Shown: positions 9,361 to 17,346 of the stretch, piece by piece
Position numbering within the stretch: the first letter of the stretch is position 1
How the letters are laid out: every line of letters starts with the position of its first letter
Origin: Lachnospiraceae bacterium
GTDB lineage: Bacteria; Bacillota; Clostridia; Lachnospirales; Lachnospiraceae
Direction: 5' to 3'
DNA: 64,000 nt
Assembly: GCA_017962825.1 (NCBI GenBank)
Contig: JAGCUO010000155.1
Span: 1-64,000, forward strand
Position numbers and translations under genes: made by a program
Notes under the pieces: generated by a model
The model's input: the letters and a program-made list of their open reading frames with translations, nothing else
What the model was told of the DNA's origin: nothing
The model's database searches: none

Positions 9361-9591
9361 GCGGCGTGCGGGCATAATTATATTTTTATGCGACATTTGA
9401 GCGAGCCGTGAAATTTCTTGGAATGCCTCATGAAAACAGGTGAGATTTTGCCCGGATGGCAAAATCAGCGAACATGAGACAGGAAGTCGATTGTTCGCGA
9501 CACCGGAAGCTGCATGGAATGAAATGCATTCCTTAGAAATTGCAGGCGAAGCGATCATGAGCAGAAAAATATAATTATGCCCACACGCCGC
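9361..9591. repeat. 231-bp nested inverted-repeat element
   Basis: The 410-bp gap before purC is dominated by one element. Its ends (9361-9391 and 9561-9591) are complementary at 29 of 31 positions. Inside, 9412-9426 pairs with 9526-9541, CTCATG (9427-9432) pairs with CATGAG (9473-9478), and a perfect 9-bp hairpin, GATTTTGCC/GGCAAAATC, sits at 9444-9466. The whole can fold as a branched, cloverleaf-like structure on either strand. GCGGCGTGCGG at the left end also occurs at 9300-9310, just outside. It has no credible coding capacity. It could be a MITE-like non-autonomous element or a structured RNA; I cannot tell which from one copy. A weak hairpin with a T-run at 9335-9349 may end the upstream operon. 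Confidence 0.8.
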
Positions 9592-9631
9592 GCCGGACTT
9601 CATAGACATGCAGCGGGGCACATGAATGATG

Positions 9632-9660
9632 TTGCAACCGGGGGCATAAAAGTGTATATT
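9632..9660 (+). promoter_or_regulatory. promoter of purC
   Basis: TTGCAA (9632-9637), 17-bp spacer, TATATT (9655-9660), about 40 bp before the purC start. I see no PurR box or purine riboswitch here. Confidence 0.6.
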
Positions 9661-9701
9661 ATTTGGGTCTTTGAAACTGACTCAAAAAGAGGAGATTGAA
9701 A

Positions 9702-10574
9702 ATGGAAGAACTTAAGCCGGTAAAAGAGGGAAAAGTAAGAGAGATCTATGACAACGGAGACTCTCTGATCATGGTAGCTACTGACAGGATCAGCTGCTTT
9801 GATGTCATCCTTCACAATATCGTAACCAAGAAGGGCACTGTCCTTACCCAGATCTCAAAGTTCTGGTTCGACTATACCAAGGACATTGTACCCAACCACA
9901 TGATCACCGTAGACAACAATGAGATGCCCGAATATTTCAGACAGCCTCAGTTTACCGGTAATTCGATGATGTGCAGAAAGCTTGAGATGCTTCCCCTTGA
10001 GTGTATCGTAAGAGGCTATATCACCGGAAGCGGCTGGGCTTCATATCAGAAGAACGGCACCGTTTGCGGCATCACCCTTCCCGAGGGACTCAAAGAGAGT
10101 GAGAAGCTTCCTGAGCCCATCTACACCCCTTCAACCAAGGCGGAGATCGGTGACCACGACGAGAATATCTCTTACGAGCAGTCCATCGCCCACCTCGAGA
10201 AGTTCTATCCCGGAAAGGGCGAGGAATACGCTGCAAAGCTTAAGGAACTCACCATCACTCTTTATAAGAAATGCGCTGAATATGCTCTTTCAAGAGGAAT
10301 AATCATTGCCGATACCAAATTCGAGTTCGGACTTGATGAGGATGGAAATATCGTCCTTGCGGATGAGATGCTCACTCCCGACAGCTCCAGATTCTGGCCC
10401 CTCGAAGGATATGAGGCAGGAAAGGGACAGCCTTCATTTGATAAGCAGTTTGCCCGTGACTGGCTCAAAGCCAATGACGGAAAGCATGACTGGACCCTTC
10501 CCCAGGAGATCGTCGACAAGACCATCGAGAAATATCTGCAGGCTTACAAGCTTCTTACAGGCAAAGAGTTATAA
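9702..10574 (+). CDS. purC: SAICAR synthetase (phosphoribosylaminoimidazole-succinocarboxamide synthase)
   Basis: Purine biosynthesis: joins CAIR and aspartate with ATP to give SAICAR. The 290-aa product has the family N terminus (VKEGKVREIYD), the ATP-binding region and the conserved GYITGSGWASY segment. The ATG at 9702 is preceded by AGAGGAG; an upstream TTG two codons earlier lies too close to that site. It is the longer form of PurC (E. coli is 237 aa). It stands alone between its own promoter and terminator, next to purB and purA, which also act on succinyl-adduct chemistry. Confidence 0.97.
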   Translation: MEELKPVKEGKVREIYDNGDSLIMVATDRISCFDVILHNIVTKKGTVLTQISKFWFDYTKDIVPNHMITVDNNEMPEYFRQPQFTGNSMMCRKLEMLPLECIVRGYITGSGWASYQKNGTVCGITLPEGLKESEKLPEPIYTPSTKAEIGDHDENISYEQSIAHLEKFYPGKGEEYAAKLKELTITLYKKCAEYALSRGIIIADTKFEFGLDEDGNIVLADEMLTPDSSRFWPLEGYEAGKGQPSFDKQFARDWLKANDGKHDWTLPQEIVDKTIEKYLQAYKLLTGKEL

Positions 10575-10582
10575 AATAAAAC

Positions 10583-10608
10583 GCGGAGTGTAAAAACTCC
10601 GCTGTTTT
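10583..10608 (+). terminator. intrinsic terminator after purC
   Basis: Seven-bp perfect stem GCGGAGT/ACTCCGC with a GTAAAA loop followed by TGTTTT. Confidence 0.8.
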
Positions 10609-10647
10609 GCGTAATAGTTTACCGTTTGAATTCAGAAAGGAATTGCC

Positions 10648-12105
10648 ATGGCAACTGATCGTTACACAAGTCCACTCTCCGAGCGTTATGCAAGCAGGGA
10701 GATGCAGTTTATCTTTTCACAGGATAAGAAATTCCGTACTTGGAGAAAACTCTGGATCGCACTTGCAGAGACGGAGATGGAATTGGGACTTTCCGAGAAC
10801 GGAAAACCCGTCATCACTCAGGAGATGATCGATGAGCTTAAGAGCCATGCCGAGGATATCAACTACGATGTGGCTAAAGAGCGTGAGAAGCAGGTTCGTC
10901 ACGATGTAATGAGCCATGTTTATGCATACGGACAGCAGTGCCCCAAGGCTGCAGGTATCATCCATCTTGGAGCTACCAGCTGCTACGTAGGCGACAATAC
11001 CGACATTATTCTTATGAAGGAAGCACTTCTTCTTATCCGTAAGAAGCTTCTCAATGTTATCTCCAACCTTGCAGGATTCGCGGAAGAATATAAGGATCTT
11101 CCCACCCTTGCATTTACTCATTTCCAGCCTGCTCAGCCCACTACCGTAGGTAAGAGAGCAACACTCTGGCTCAATGAGTTCATGATCGACCTTGAAGATC
11201 TTGATTATGTACTCGGATCTCTCAAGCTTCTCGGTTCAAAGGGTACCACCGGAACCCAGGCTTCTTTCAAGGAGCTTTTTAACGGAGATGACGAGACCAT
11301 CGACAAGATCGATCCCATGATCGCTAAAAAGATGGGATTTGATGATGTTTATCCCGTATCCGGACAGACTTATTCACGTAAAGTCGATACAAGAGTTATC
11401 AATGTTCTTGCGGGAATCGCGGCATCCGCTCATAAGATGAGCAACGACATCAGACTTCTCCAGCACTTAAAGCAGGTTGAGGAGCCTTTCGAAAAGAGCC
11501 AGATCGGATCCTCTGCAATGGCTTATAAGAGAAATCCCATGAGAAGCGAGAGAATCGCATCTCTTTCAAGATATGTAATGGTGGATGCTCTTAACCCTGC
11601 CATCACCTCAAGTGTTCAGTGGTTTGAGAGAACTCTCGATGACTCCGCCAACAAAAGACTTTCCGTTCCCGAAGGCTTCCTTGCTACGGACGGAATCCTT
11701 GATCTTTGCATGAACATCACCGCTCCCGGCGGAATGAAGGTTTATCCCAAGGTTATCGAGAAGCAGTTCATGGCCGAGATTCCTTTCATGGCTACCGAGA
11801 ATATCATGATGGATGCGGTTAAGAACGGCGGAAACAGACAGGAACTTCACGAGAAGATCAGAACCCTCTCCATGGAAGCAGGAAAGCATGTTAAGGAAGA
11901 GGGAAGAGATAACGATCTTCTGGAGATGATCGCAGCAGATCCCGATTTCGGAATGAACCTGGAAGATCTTAAGAAGACCCTTAAGCCCGAGAATTACGTG
12001 GGACGTGCTCCCAGACAGGTAGAGGTTTATCTCAGAGATGTTGTTAAACCCGTACTTAAGGCTAATGCAGAGGCTCTCGGACTCGAAGCGGAGATCAATG
12101 TTTGA
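10648..12105 (+). CDS. purB: adenylosuccinate lyase
   Basis: Cleaves fumarate from SAICAR and from adenylosuccinate, so it acts both in de novo purine synthesis and in AMP formation. The fumarase/lyase superfamily signature is at SSAMAYKRNPMRSE, with the second conserved stretch GATSCYVGDNTD. At 485 aa it is of the longer type similar in size to the animal enzymes rather than the 430-aa B. subtilis enzyme. Start chosen for AGAAAGGA 8 bp upstream. Confidence 0.97.
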   Translation: MATDRYTSPLSERYASREMQFIFSQDKKFRTWRKLWIALAETEMELGLSENGKPVITQEMIDELKSHAEDINYDVAKEREKQVRHDVMSHVYAYGQQCPKAAGIIHLGATSCYVGDNTDIILMKEALLLIRKKLLNVISNLAGFAEEYKDLPTLAFTHFQPAQPTTVGKRATLWLNEFMIDLEDLDYVLGSLKLLGSKGTTGTQASFKELFNGDDETIDKIDPMIAKKMGFDDVYPVSGQTYSRKVDTRVINVLAGIAASAHKMSNDIRLLQHLKQVEEPFEKSQIGSSAMAYKRNPMRSERIASLSRYVMVDALNPAITSSVQWFERTLDDSANKRLSVPEGFLATDGILDLCMNITAPGGMKVYPKVIEKQFMAEIPFMATENIMMDAVKNGGNRQELHEKIRTLSMEAGKHVKEEGRDNDLLEMIAADPDFGMNLEDLKKTLKPENYVGRAPRQVEVYLRDVVKPVLKANAEALGLEAEINV

Positions 12106-12113
12106 TTTAGTAC

Positions 12114-12142
12114 TTTACTAAATGAAAGTGCTGTCTTATAAT
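12114..12142 (+). promoter_or_regulatory. promoter of purA
   Basis: TTTACT (12114-12119), 17-bp spacer, perfect TATAAT (12137-12142), in the 82-bp gap between purB and purA. Confidence 0.7.
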
Positions 12143-12187
12143 ACATAAGGTTTGTAAACAAGCTGTTTAAGAAAGGCGGAAATGTAA

Positions 12188-13480
12188 ATGGTCACAGCGA
12201 TCGTAGGCGCTAACTGGGGTGATGAAGGAAAGGGCAAGATGACCGATATGCTTGCTCAGGATTCCGATATTATCATCAGATTTCAGGGCGGAGCAAATGC
12301 AGGACACACCATAGTAAATAACTACGGTAAGTTCGCACTCCATACGCTTCCTTCGGGAGTGTTCTATTCACATACTACTTCTATCATAGGTAACGGTGTT
12401 GCGCTCAATATCCCCCTTCTGGTGGGTGAGATCAACGGTCTTGTGGAGAAGGGAGTACCCAAGCCCCACATTCTCGTATCCGACCGTGCACAGGTTGTAA
12501 TGCCTTACCACATTCTTTTCGATGAATATGAAGAGGAGAGACTTGCAGGAAAGTCATTCGGTTCCACCAAGTCGGGAATCGCTCCTTTCTATTCCGATAA
12601 ATATGCAAAGATCGGCTTCCAGGTAAGTGAGCTTTTCGATGATGAGCTTCTTGAGGAGAAGGTACCCAGAGTACTTGTTCAGAAGAATGTTCTCTTAAGA
12701 GAGCTTTATCACAAGCCCGAGATCAAGCCTGAAGATGTTCTTAAGACTCTCAGAGAGTACAGAGATCTTATCGCTCCTTACGTATGCGATGTTTCTCTTT
12801 TCCTTGATGAAGCACTTAAGGCCGGCAAGAAGATCCTTCTTGAGGGCCAGCTCGGAACCATGAAGGATCCCGATCACGGAATCTATCCCATGGTTACCTC
12901 TTCATCAACACTTGCTTCTTACGGTGCCATCGGTGCGGGAATTCCTCCCTATGAGATCAAGAGGATCGTTACCGTATGTAAGGCTTATTCATCAGCTGTA
13001 GGCGCAGGCGCATTTGTATCGGAGATCTTCGGCGATGAGGCTGAGGAGCTCAGAAAGCACGGCGGAGACGGCGGAGAGTACGGAGCTACCACCGGACGCC
13101 CCAGAAGAGTAGGCTGGTTTGACTGTGTAGCTTCCAAGTACGGATGCAGACTTCAGGGAACCACCGATGTTGCATTCACCGTTCTGGATATCCTCAAGTA
13201 TCTCGATGAGATTCCGGTATGTGTAGCTTATGAGCTTGACGGCAAGGAGATCAAGGATTTCCCCGTTACCTCCAAGCTCGAAAAGTGCAAGCCCGTTCTT
13301 AAGACTTTCAAGGGCTGGAAGACCGATATCAGAGGAATCAAGAATTACGAGGATCTTCCCAAAGAGTGCCGTGACTATGTAGAGTTCATTGAAAAAGAAA
13401 TCGGATATCCCATCACCATGATATCCAACGGGCCTTCAAGGGACGACATCATCTACCGTACGTCACCTCTTTCAAAGTAA
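12188..13480 (+). CDS. purA: adenylosuccinate synthetase
   Basis: GTP-dependent condensation of IMP with aspartate, the first step from IMP to AMP. The 430-aa length is normal. The N terminus GANWGDEGKGKMTD is the GTP-binding P-loop with the catalytic Asp and Lys, and FQGGANAGHT contains the catalytic His region. The C-terminal TTGRPRRVGWFD is the conserved IMP-contacting motif. It works directly with PurB encoded just upstream. Confidence 0.98.
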   Translation: MVTAIVGANWGDEGKGKMTDMLAQDSDIIIRFQGGANAGHTIVNNYGKFALHTLPSGVFYSHTTSIIGNGVALNIPLLVGEINGLVEKGVPKPHILVSDRAQVVMPYHILFDEYEEERLAGKSFGSTKSGIAPFYSDKYAKIGFQVSELFDDELLEEKVPRVLVQKNVLLRELYHKPEIKPEDVLKTLREYRDLIAPYVCDVSLFLDEALKAGKKILLEGQLGTMKDPDHGIYPMVTSSSTLASYGAIGAGIPPYEIKRIVTVCKAYSSAVGAGAFVSEIFGDEAEELRKHGGDGGEYGATTGRPRRVGWFDCVASKYGCRLQGTTDVAFTVLDILKYLDEIPVCVAYELDGKEIKDFPVTSKLEKCKPVLKTFKGWKTDIRGIKNYEDLPKECRDYVEFIEKEIGYPITMISNGPSRDDIIYRTSPLSK

Positions 13481-13493
13481 ATAACAGACAATG

Positions 13494-13529
13494 GGGTCAG
13501 GGCGCTAAGGCAACCTTGACCCTTTTTTT
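13494..13529 (+). terminator. intrinsic terminator after purA
   Basis: GGGTCAGG pairs with CCTTGACCC (one bulge) around a 13-base loop, followed by a run of seven T. Confidence 0.85.
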
Positions 13530-13540
13530 AGGAGTTTTAA

Positions 13541-14146
13541 ATGATCAAAAATATAGTATTCGACATAGGAAATGTGCTGACTGATTTCAGATACAGAGGA
13601 TTCCTCTTGGATAAAGGTCTGGACACAGCTATGGCTGAACGCGTTGAGAGATGTACGGTGGAGACAACCTATTGGCACGAATTTGACAGATGCGCCATCA
13701 GCTATGATGAAGTGGTTGAGAATTTTGTCTCTCTCGATCCCGAGATAGGGGACCTTCTCAGATCCATCTTTACGGACCTTAAAGGCATGGTGACCGGAAG
13801 GGATTACGCCATTCCCTGGATAGAGCGGATCAGATCTTCGGGATATAAGGTATATTACCTCTCCAATTTTTCCGAGAAGGCGTATATCGACTGCAGGGAT
13901 GCTCTTGAATTTGATAAGCACTGCGACGGAGGTATTTACAGCTTTACGGAAAAACTGGTCAAACCGGATCCAGCTTTCTATAATCTGCTCCTCGACAGAT
14001 ACGGTCTTAAGGCATCGGAGTGCATTTTCTTTGACGACACGGAGAGAAATGTCACCGCAGCGATAGAGTGCGGATTTAATTCATTCATTTTTACGAATCC
14101 CGATAAGGCAAACGAGGATATGAGAAGTCTGGGAGTTACGATCTGA
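13541..14146 (+). CDS. HAD-superfamily hydrolase (YihX-like)
   Basis: 201-aa soluble phosphatase of HAD subfamily IA. Motif I is FDIGNVLTDF (nucleophile Asp8), of the DxGNV type seen in YihX and epoxide-hydrolase N-domains. Motif II is YYLSNFS, and motif III/IV are KPDPAFY and FFDDTERNV. YihX is an alpha-D-glucose-1-phosphatase, but the substrate here is not readable from sequence. It is flanked by terminators on both sides, so it appears monocistronic, with its ribosome binding site (AGGAG) inside the tail of the purA terminator. Confidence 0.88.
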   Translation: MIKNIVFDIGNVLTDFRYRGFLLDKGLDTAMAERVERCTVETTYWHEFDRCAISYDEVVENFVSLDPEIGDLLRSIFTDLKGMVTGRDYAIPWIERIRSSGYKVYYLSNFSEKAYIDCRDALEFDKHCDGGIYSFTEKLVKPDPAFYNLLLDRYGLKASECIFFDDTERNVTAAIECGFNSFIFTNPDKANEDMRSLGVTI

Positions 14147-14155
14147 GTATAAATA

Positions 14156-14184
14156 TTCCCGAGTTGTCACTCGGGAACGGTTTT
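14156..14184 (+). terminator. intrinsic terminator after HAD hydrolase
   Basis: Perfect 9-bp stem TTCCCGAGT/ACTCGGGAA, loop TGTC, followed by CGGTTTT. Confidence 0.8.
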
Positions 14185-14219
14185 GTCACAGCAGTTTTTT
14201 ATGGCTTGTGGTATACTGA

Positions 14220-14531
14220 TTACTTGGAAACGGACTGATCTTCGGAGTTCTCCTCCGCTATGGAGTCATTCCCCTGATCAAGAAGTTCTTCACCCTCTAC
14301 TTTGGGAACCGAAGCAATGGTTCTTTTGCCGGTTATCTGAGAGTAGACCCAGATGTATGCGTAGGCAACTATAGGTACGATGACGGTGGCGAAAAGACAC
14401 ATTGCAAAAAGCTTAGCGCCGTTACCGGGCCAGACTATAGCCACAACCAGCGTCATCACATATATCATTACCAAAAAGATGATCACTAAGATCGCACATA
14501 TTCTTTTGGGTGTCCATTTGTTATTGTCCAT
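14220..14531 (-). CDS. small two-TM membrane protein
   Basis: 103 aa on the - strand. AAGGAG lies 7 bp before the ATG. A short basic head (KWTPKR) is followed by two hydrophobic segments at about 10-33 and 40-62, then an acidic, Ser-rich hydrophilic tail. No family is recognised. It is convergent with the HAD gene and divergent from the hydrolase at 14633. Confidence 0.65.
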   Translation of the reverse strand: MDNNKWTPKRICAILVIIFLVMIYVMTLVVAIVWPGNGAKLFAMCLFATVIVPIVAYAYIWVYSQITGKRTIASVPKVEGEELLDQGNDSIAEENSEDQSVSK

Positions 14532-14632
14532 GACTGCTCCTTGTTTTTGGTTTTTGTACGTTTGACCTTAGTATCATACTATTAACACAGACTGACAACA
14601 ACACTTTTCTGTTATGTGAAAAGGAGCCGTAT

Positions 14633-15877
14633 ATGTCCGATACAATCCTTGAATATCTCGAAAAATTCGGAAATAAAACATTCAAACGTCTTCCTTTCGG
14701 AGAAGTGGACGCTCTTATTCTTTCCCAGTTTTCATATCTGAAATTTGACGGCATCGTACCGGGACCGGACGATGTTGATTCGTTTGTAACTCTTTCGGAT
14801 ATAAAGGCTCATCCGAGATTTAACGATCTTTTTACGGATAAGAGGTATGAAAAGCCCAACAGAAAGCTTTTCAGACTCATGGAAGAGAGTGTAAGGTTCG
14901 GGGGACTGAAGCTGGATTATTACGTAAATATCATTGGAGAGGAACGCGAGATCCAGTTTTCCGCAGTTACTTTCAGATTTCCCGAGGGAATAGATTACGT
15001 AGCCTTCAGGGGAACCGATGAGAATATGGTCGGCTGGAAGGAAGATGCGAACCTTTCCATAATGGAAGAAATCCCCGGTGAAAAAGAAGCCGTAAAATAC
15101 CTTAAGGATGTGGCTAAGGTTCTCGATGGGGATTTTTATGTGGGCGGTCATTCGAAAGGCGGACTAAACGCCATTTATGCTTCATCCGCCGCTCCCGCAT
15201 CAATAAAAAAGCGTATAATAGGCATATACAGTTTTGACGGTCCCGCCATCAGGGAAGATGTACGCAGCAAGGTTGACTATACGGGAGTCAGGGACAAATA
15301 TCACAAATTTGTTCCAAAGAGCTCTCTTATCGGGATGATATTTGAGACGGATGACATTTATACCGTTGTCAAAAACAAATCCGCAGGAATCCTTCAGCAT
15401 GATCCTTACACCTGGGTTGTTAAGGATATAGACCTTTGGTATGAGGATTCACTGAGTAAGAGCGCGGAGATAGTCAAGACCGCAATGGCGAACTGGCTGA
15501 AAGATCTGGATAAGAATGACAGGACCAGATTCATAGATTGCATATTTGAGGTGGCCGATGCCTGTCAGGATAACGATCTTGTATCCATCTATCTGAATCC
15601 CGTTAAGAGCATACGTCAGATGCTCGACGGATATGACAGAATGGATGAGGGCGAGAGGCAGTTCCTGAAGGAAGTCATGAACGGCCTCATCAAAAATACC
15701 GGCGGACTTGCCAAGGATGAAGTCCAAAGCGGCTGGGGAGAATTTACCGAATCGGTGGATAAATGGATCGTAATGGTACAGGGTGTCATCGAAGAAAAAC
15801 AGGCTTCGAAAAAGAAGACAGCCGTTAAAAAGGGAGTTAGAAAGAAACTTCCGGATAAGAAAAAAACGAAAGGGTAA
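14633..15877 (+). CDS. Mbeg1-like (DUF2974) alpha/beta hydrolase
   Basis: 414-aa cytosolic protein with the lipase-like nucleophile elbow GGHSKGG (Ser at about residue 179) and the preceding AFRGTDENMVGWKEDAN segment typical of the DUF2974/Mbeg1-like group of lipase-fold proteins. The C terminus is a Lys-rich tail. Substrate unknown; a lipid or ester is the family expectation. It ends 5 bp before atpB with no terminator between, so it is likely co-transcribed with the ATP synthase operon, where atpI would often stand. Confidence 0.82.
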   Translation: MSDTILEYLEKFGNKTFKRLPFGEVDALILSQFSYLKFDGIVPGPDDVDSFVTLSDIKAHPRFNDLFTDKRYEKPNRKLFRLMEESVRFGGLKLDYYVNIIGEEREIQFSAVTFRFPEGIDYVAFRGTDENMVGWKEDANLSIMEEIPGEKEAVKYLKDVAKVLDGDFYVGGHSKGGLNAIYASSAAPASIKKRIIGIYSFDGPAIREDVRSKVDYTGVRDKYHKFVPKSSLIGMIFETDDIYTVVKNKSAGILQHDPYTWVVKDIDLWYEDSLSKSAEIVKTAMANWLKDLDKNDRTRFIDCIFEVADACQDNDLVSIYLNPVKSIRQMLDGYDRMDEGERQFLKEVMNGLIKNTGGLAKDEVQSGWGEFTESVDKWIVMVQGVIEEKQASKKKTAVKKGVRKKLPDKKKTKG

Positions 15878-15882
15878 AGAGT

Positions 15883-16572
15883 ATGGAGCATATAGCTGAA
15901 GAGTTAATGGAACAGCTCGAGACAGCGGATGCGTTTTCTTTTACCGTGTCGGGATACACGATAAACATTGCCGAGTCCGTGGTCGTAAGCTGGATAGTGA
16001 TAGGCATAGTTCTGGTGCTCTGTCTGATACTTACAACGGGGCTGAAGATAGATCACATCTCCAGAAGACAGGCTCTTGCGGAGTGGCTTGTGGAGAAGGG
16101 CGAAGGCCTTATCGAGAGCATGGTCGGTGAAGAGGGCAAAGAATACATTCCTTATCTGCTGACGGTTCTTGTATTCATCGGTCTGTCCAATACCATAGGA
16201 CTTATCGGAATGAAACCGCCCACAAAGGATCTGAACGTAACCGCGGCACTTGCCATAATGAGCATCATCATCGTGCAGGTGGCCGCCATCCGTAAGAAAC
16301 GTATCGGGGGATGGCTCAAGGGATTTACACATCCCGTCGCGATAGTTACCCCCATTAACATACTGGAGCTTGGTATCAAACCCTTGTCTTTGTGTATGCG
16401 ACTTTTCGGTAATGTAGTGGGAGCCTTTGTAATAATGGAACTTCTCAAAACAGTGGTTCCGCTTCTGGTACCCGCCGTCTTTTCACTTTATTTTGATATA
16501 TTCGACGGATTATTACAGGCTTATGTATTTGTATTTTTGACATCAATGTATATCAAGGAAGCTCTGGAATAA
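15883..16572 (+). CDS. atpB: ATP synthase Fo subunit a
   Basis: 229-aa integral membrane stator subunit that forms the ion half-channels against the c-ring. It has five to six hydrophobic segments and the conserved helix SLCMRLFGNVVGAFVIMELL, which holds the essential Arg (R210 in E. coli). It is first in the ATP synthase order a, c, b, (delta)alpha, gamma, beta, epsilon. No atpI is found upstream. Confidence 0.97.
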   Translation: MEHIAEELMEQLETADAFSFTVSGYTINIAESVVVSWIVIGIVLVLCLILTTGLKIDHISRRQALAEWLVEKGEGLIESMVGEEGKEYIPYLLTVLVFIGLSNTIGLIGMKPPTKDLNVTAALAIMSIIIVQVAAIRKKRIGGWLKGFTHPVAIVTPINILELGIKPLSLCMRLFGNVVGAFVIMELLKTVVPLLVPAVFSLYFDIFDGLLQAYVFVFLTSMYIKEALE

Positions 16573-16609
16573 GGAGCAAAAAAACAGCTGACTTTTAGGA
16601 GGAAACAAA

Positions 16610-16834
16610 ATGGTAGCACTTGGAGCAAGTATTGCGGCACTCGGATGTATAGGAGCAGGCGTAAGCCTCGGATTGGCAACCGGAAAGGCATGTGATGCAT
16701 GTGCGCGTCAGCCCGAAGCGGATTCCAAGATAATGAAGCTTCTCATTCTCGGAGGAGCGCTTGCGGAGGCAACCGCGATCTATTCTTTCGTTATCGGAAT
16801 ACTTATCATTCTTTTCATGGGCGGCGCATCATAA
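16610..16834 (+). CDS. atpE: ATP synthase Fo subunit c
   Basis: 74-aa two-helix hairpin that forms the rotor ring. The polar loop is ARQPEA, and the ion carrier is Glu53 in LAEATAIYS. Compared with the Na+-binding c-ring of Ilyobacter tartaricus, the Glu and the ATAIYS context are similar, but the Gln32 ligand aligns with Leu20 and the Ser66 ligand with Ala54. That argues for H+ rather than Na+ coupling (inference). A strong AGGAGG site precedes it, as expected for the highest-copy subunit. Confidence 0.97.
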   Translation: MVALGASIAALGCIGAGVSLGLATGKACDACARQPEADSKIMKLLILGGALAEATAIYSFVIGILIILFMGGAS

Positions 16835-16855
16835 CTGAAAACTTCGAGGTGAAAA

Positions 16856-17332
16856 ATGCTCAGATTTGATATCAATTTCGTATTTACGATAATAAATGTC
16901 CTGATTCTTTTTGCAGTCGTTAAGATCTTTCTGATCGGACGCGTGCATAAGATTCTTGATGCCAGAAAAGCTCAGGTTGACGAGCAGTTTTCCGAAGCTG
17001 AAAAGAAGCTTGAGGAAGCCGACAAGACCAGACAGGAGTATGAGGATTCCATCAAGGGTATCGAGGAAGAAAAAGAACGCCGCTTTACCGAGGCGAGAAA
17101 CCAGGCAAAGAGCGAGTATGACCGTCTGATGGAGCAGGCTAAGAAAGAATCCGACAAGATCCTTGCAACGGCTCGTAAAGAAGCGGAAGAAGAGAGGCAG
17201 ATAAGACTCAGACGTGCCAATCAGGAGATCACCGATATGGTAGCCAAGGCTGCCGAGAGGATCGTTACTGCCGATCAGAGCGAAGAGATGGATAAGCAGC
17301 TCTATGACAGATTCCTTGAGCAGGCGAAATAA
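16856..17332 (+). CDS. atpF: ATP synthase Fo subunit b
   Basis: 158 aa: one N-terminal membrane helix (about residues 5-25), then a long, highly charged helix forming the peripheral stalk. The length is normal and there is no fused delta domain, unlike the b-delta fusion of mycobacteria. It ends 14 bp before the alpha gene, leaving no room for a separate atpH. Confidence 0.95.
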   Translation: MLRFDINFVFTIINVLILFAVVKIFLIGRVHKILDARKAQVDEQFSEAEKKLEEADKTRQEYEDSIKGIEEEKERRFTEARNQAKSEYDRLMEQAKKESDKILATARKEAEEERQIRLRRANQEITDMVAKAAERIVTADQSEEMDKQLYDRFLEQAK

Positions 17333-17346
17333 GGGGGAGCAGGTCA

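Noticed and set aside
9358..9621. 87-aa reading frame on the - strand before purC
   Set aside because: It lies across the whole nested inverted-repeat element; the sequence is explained by the pairing, there is no ribosome binding site, and the product resembles nothing.
17333..17346. A short or overlapping atpH (delta) gene between b and alpha
   Set aside because: Only 14 bp separate the genes, and neither b's C terminus nor another frame holds a delta N-terminal domain.
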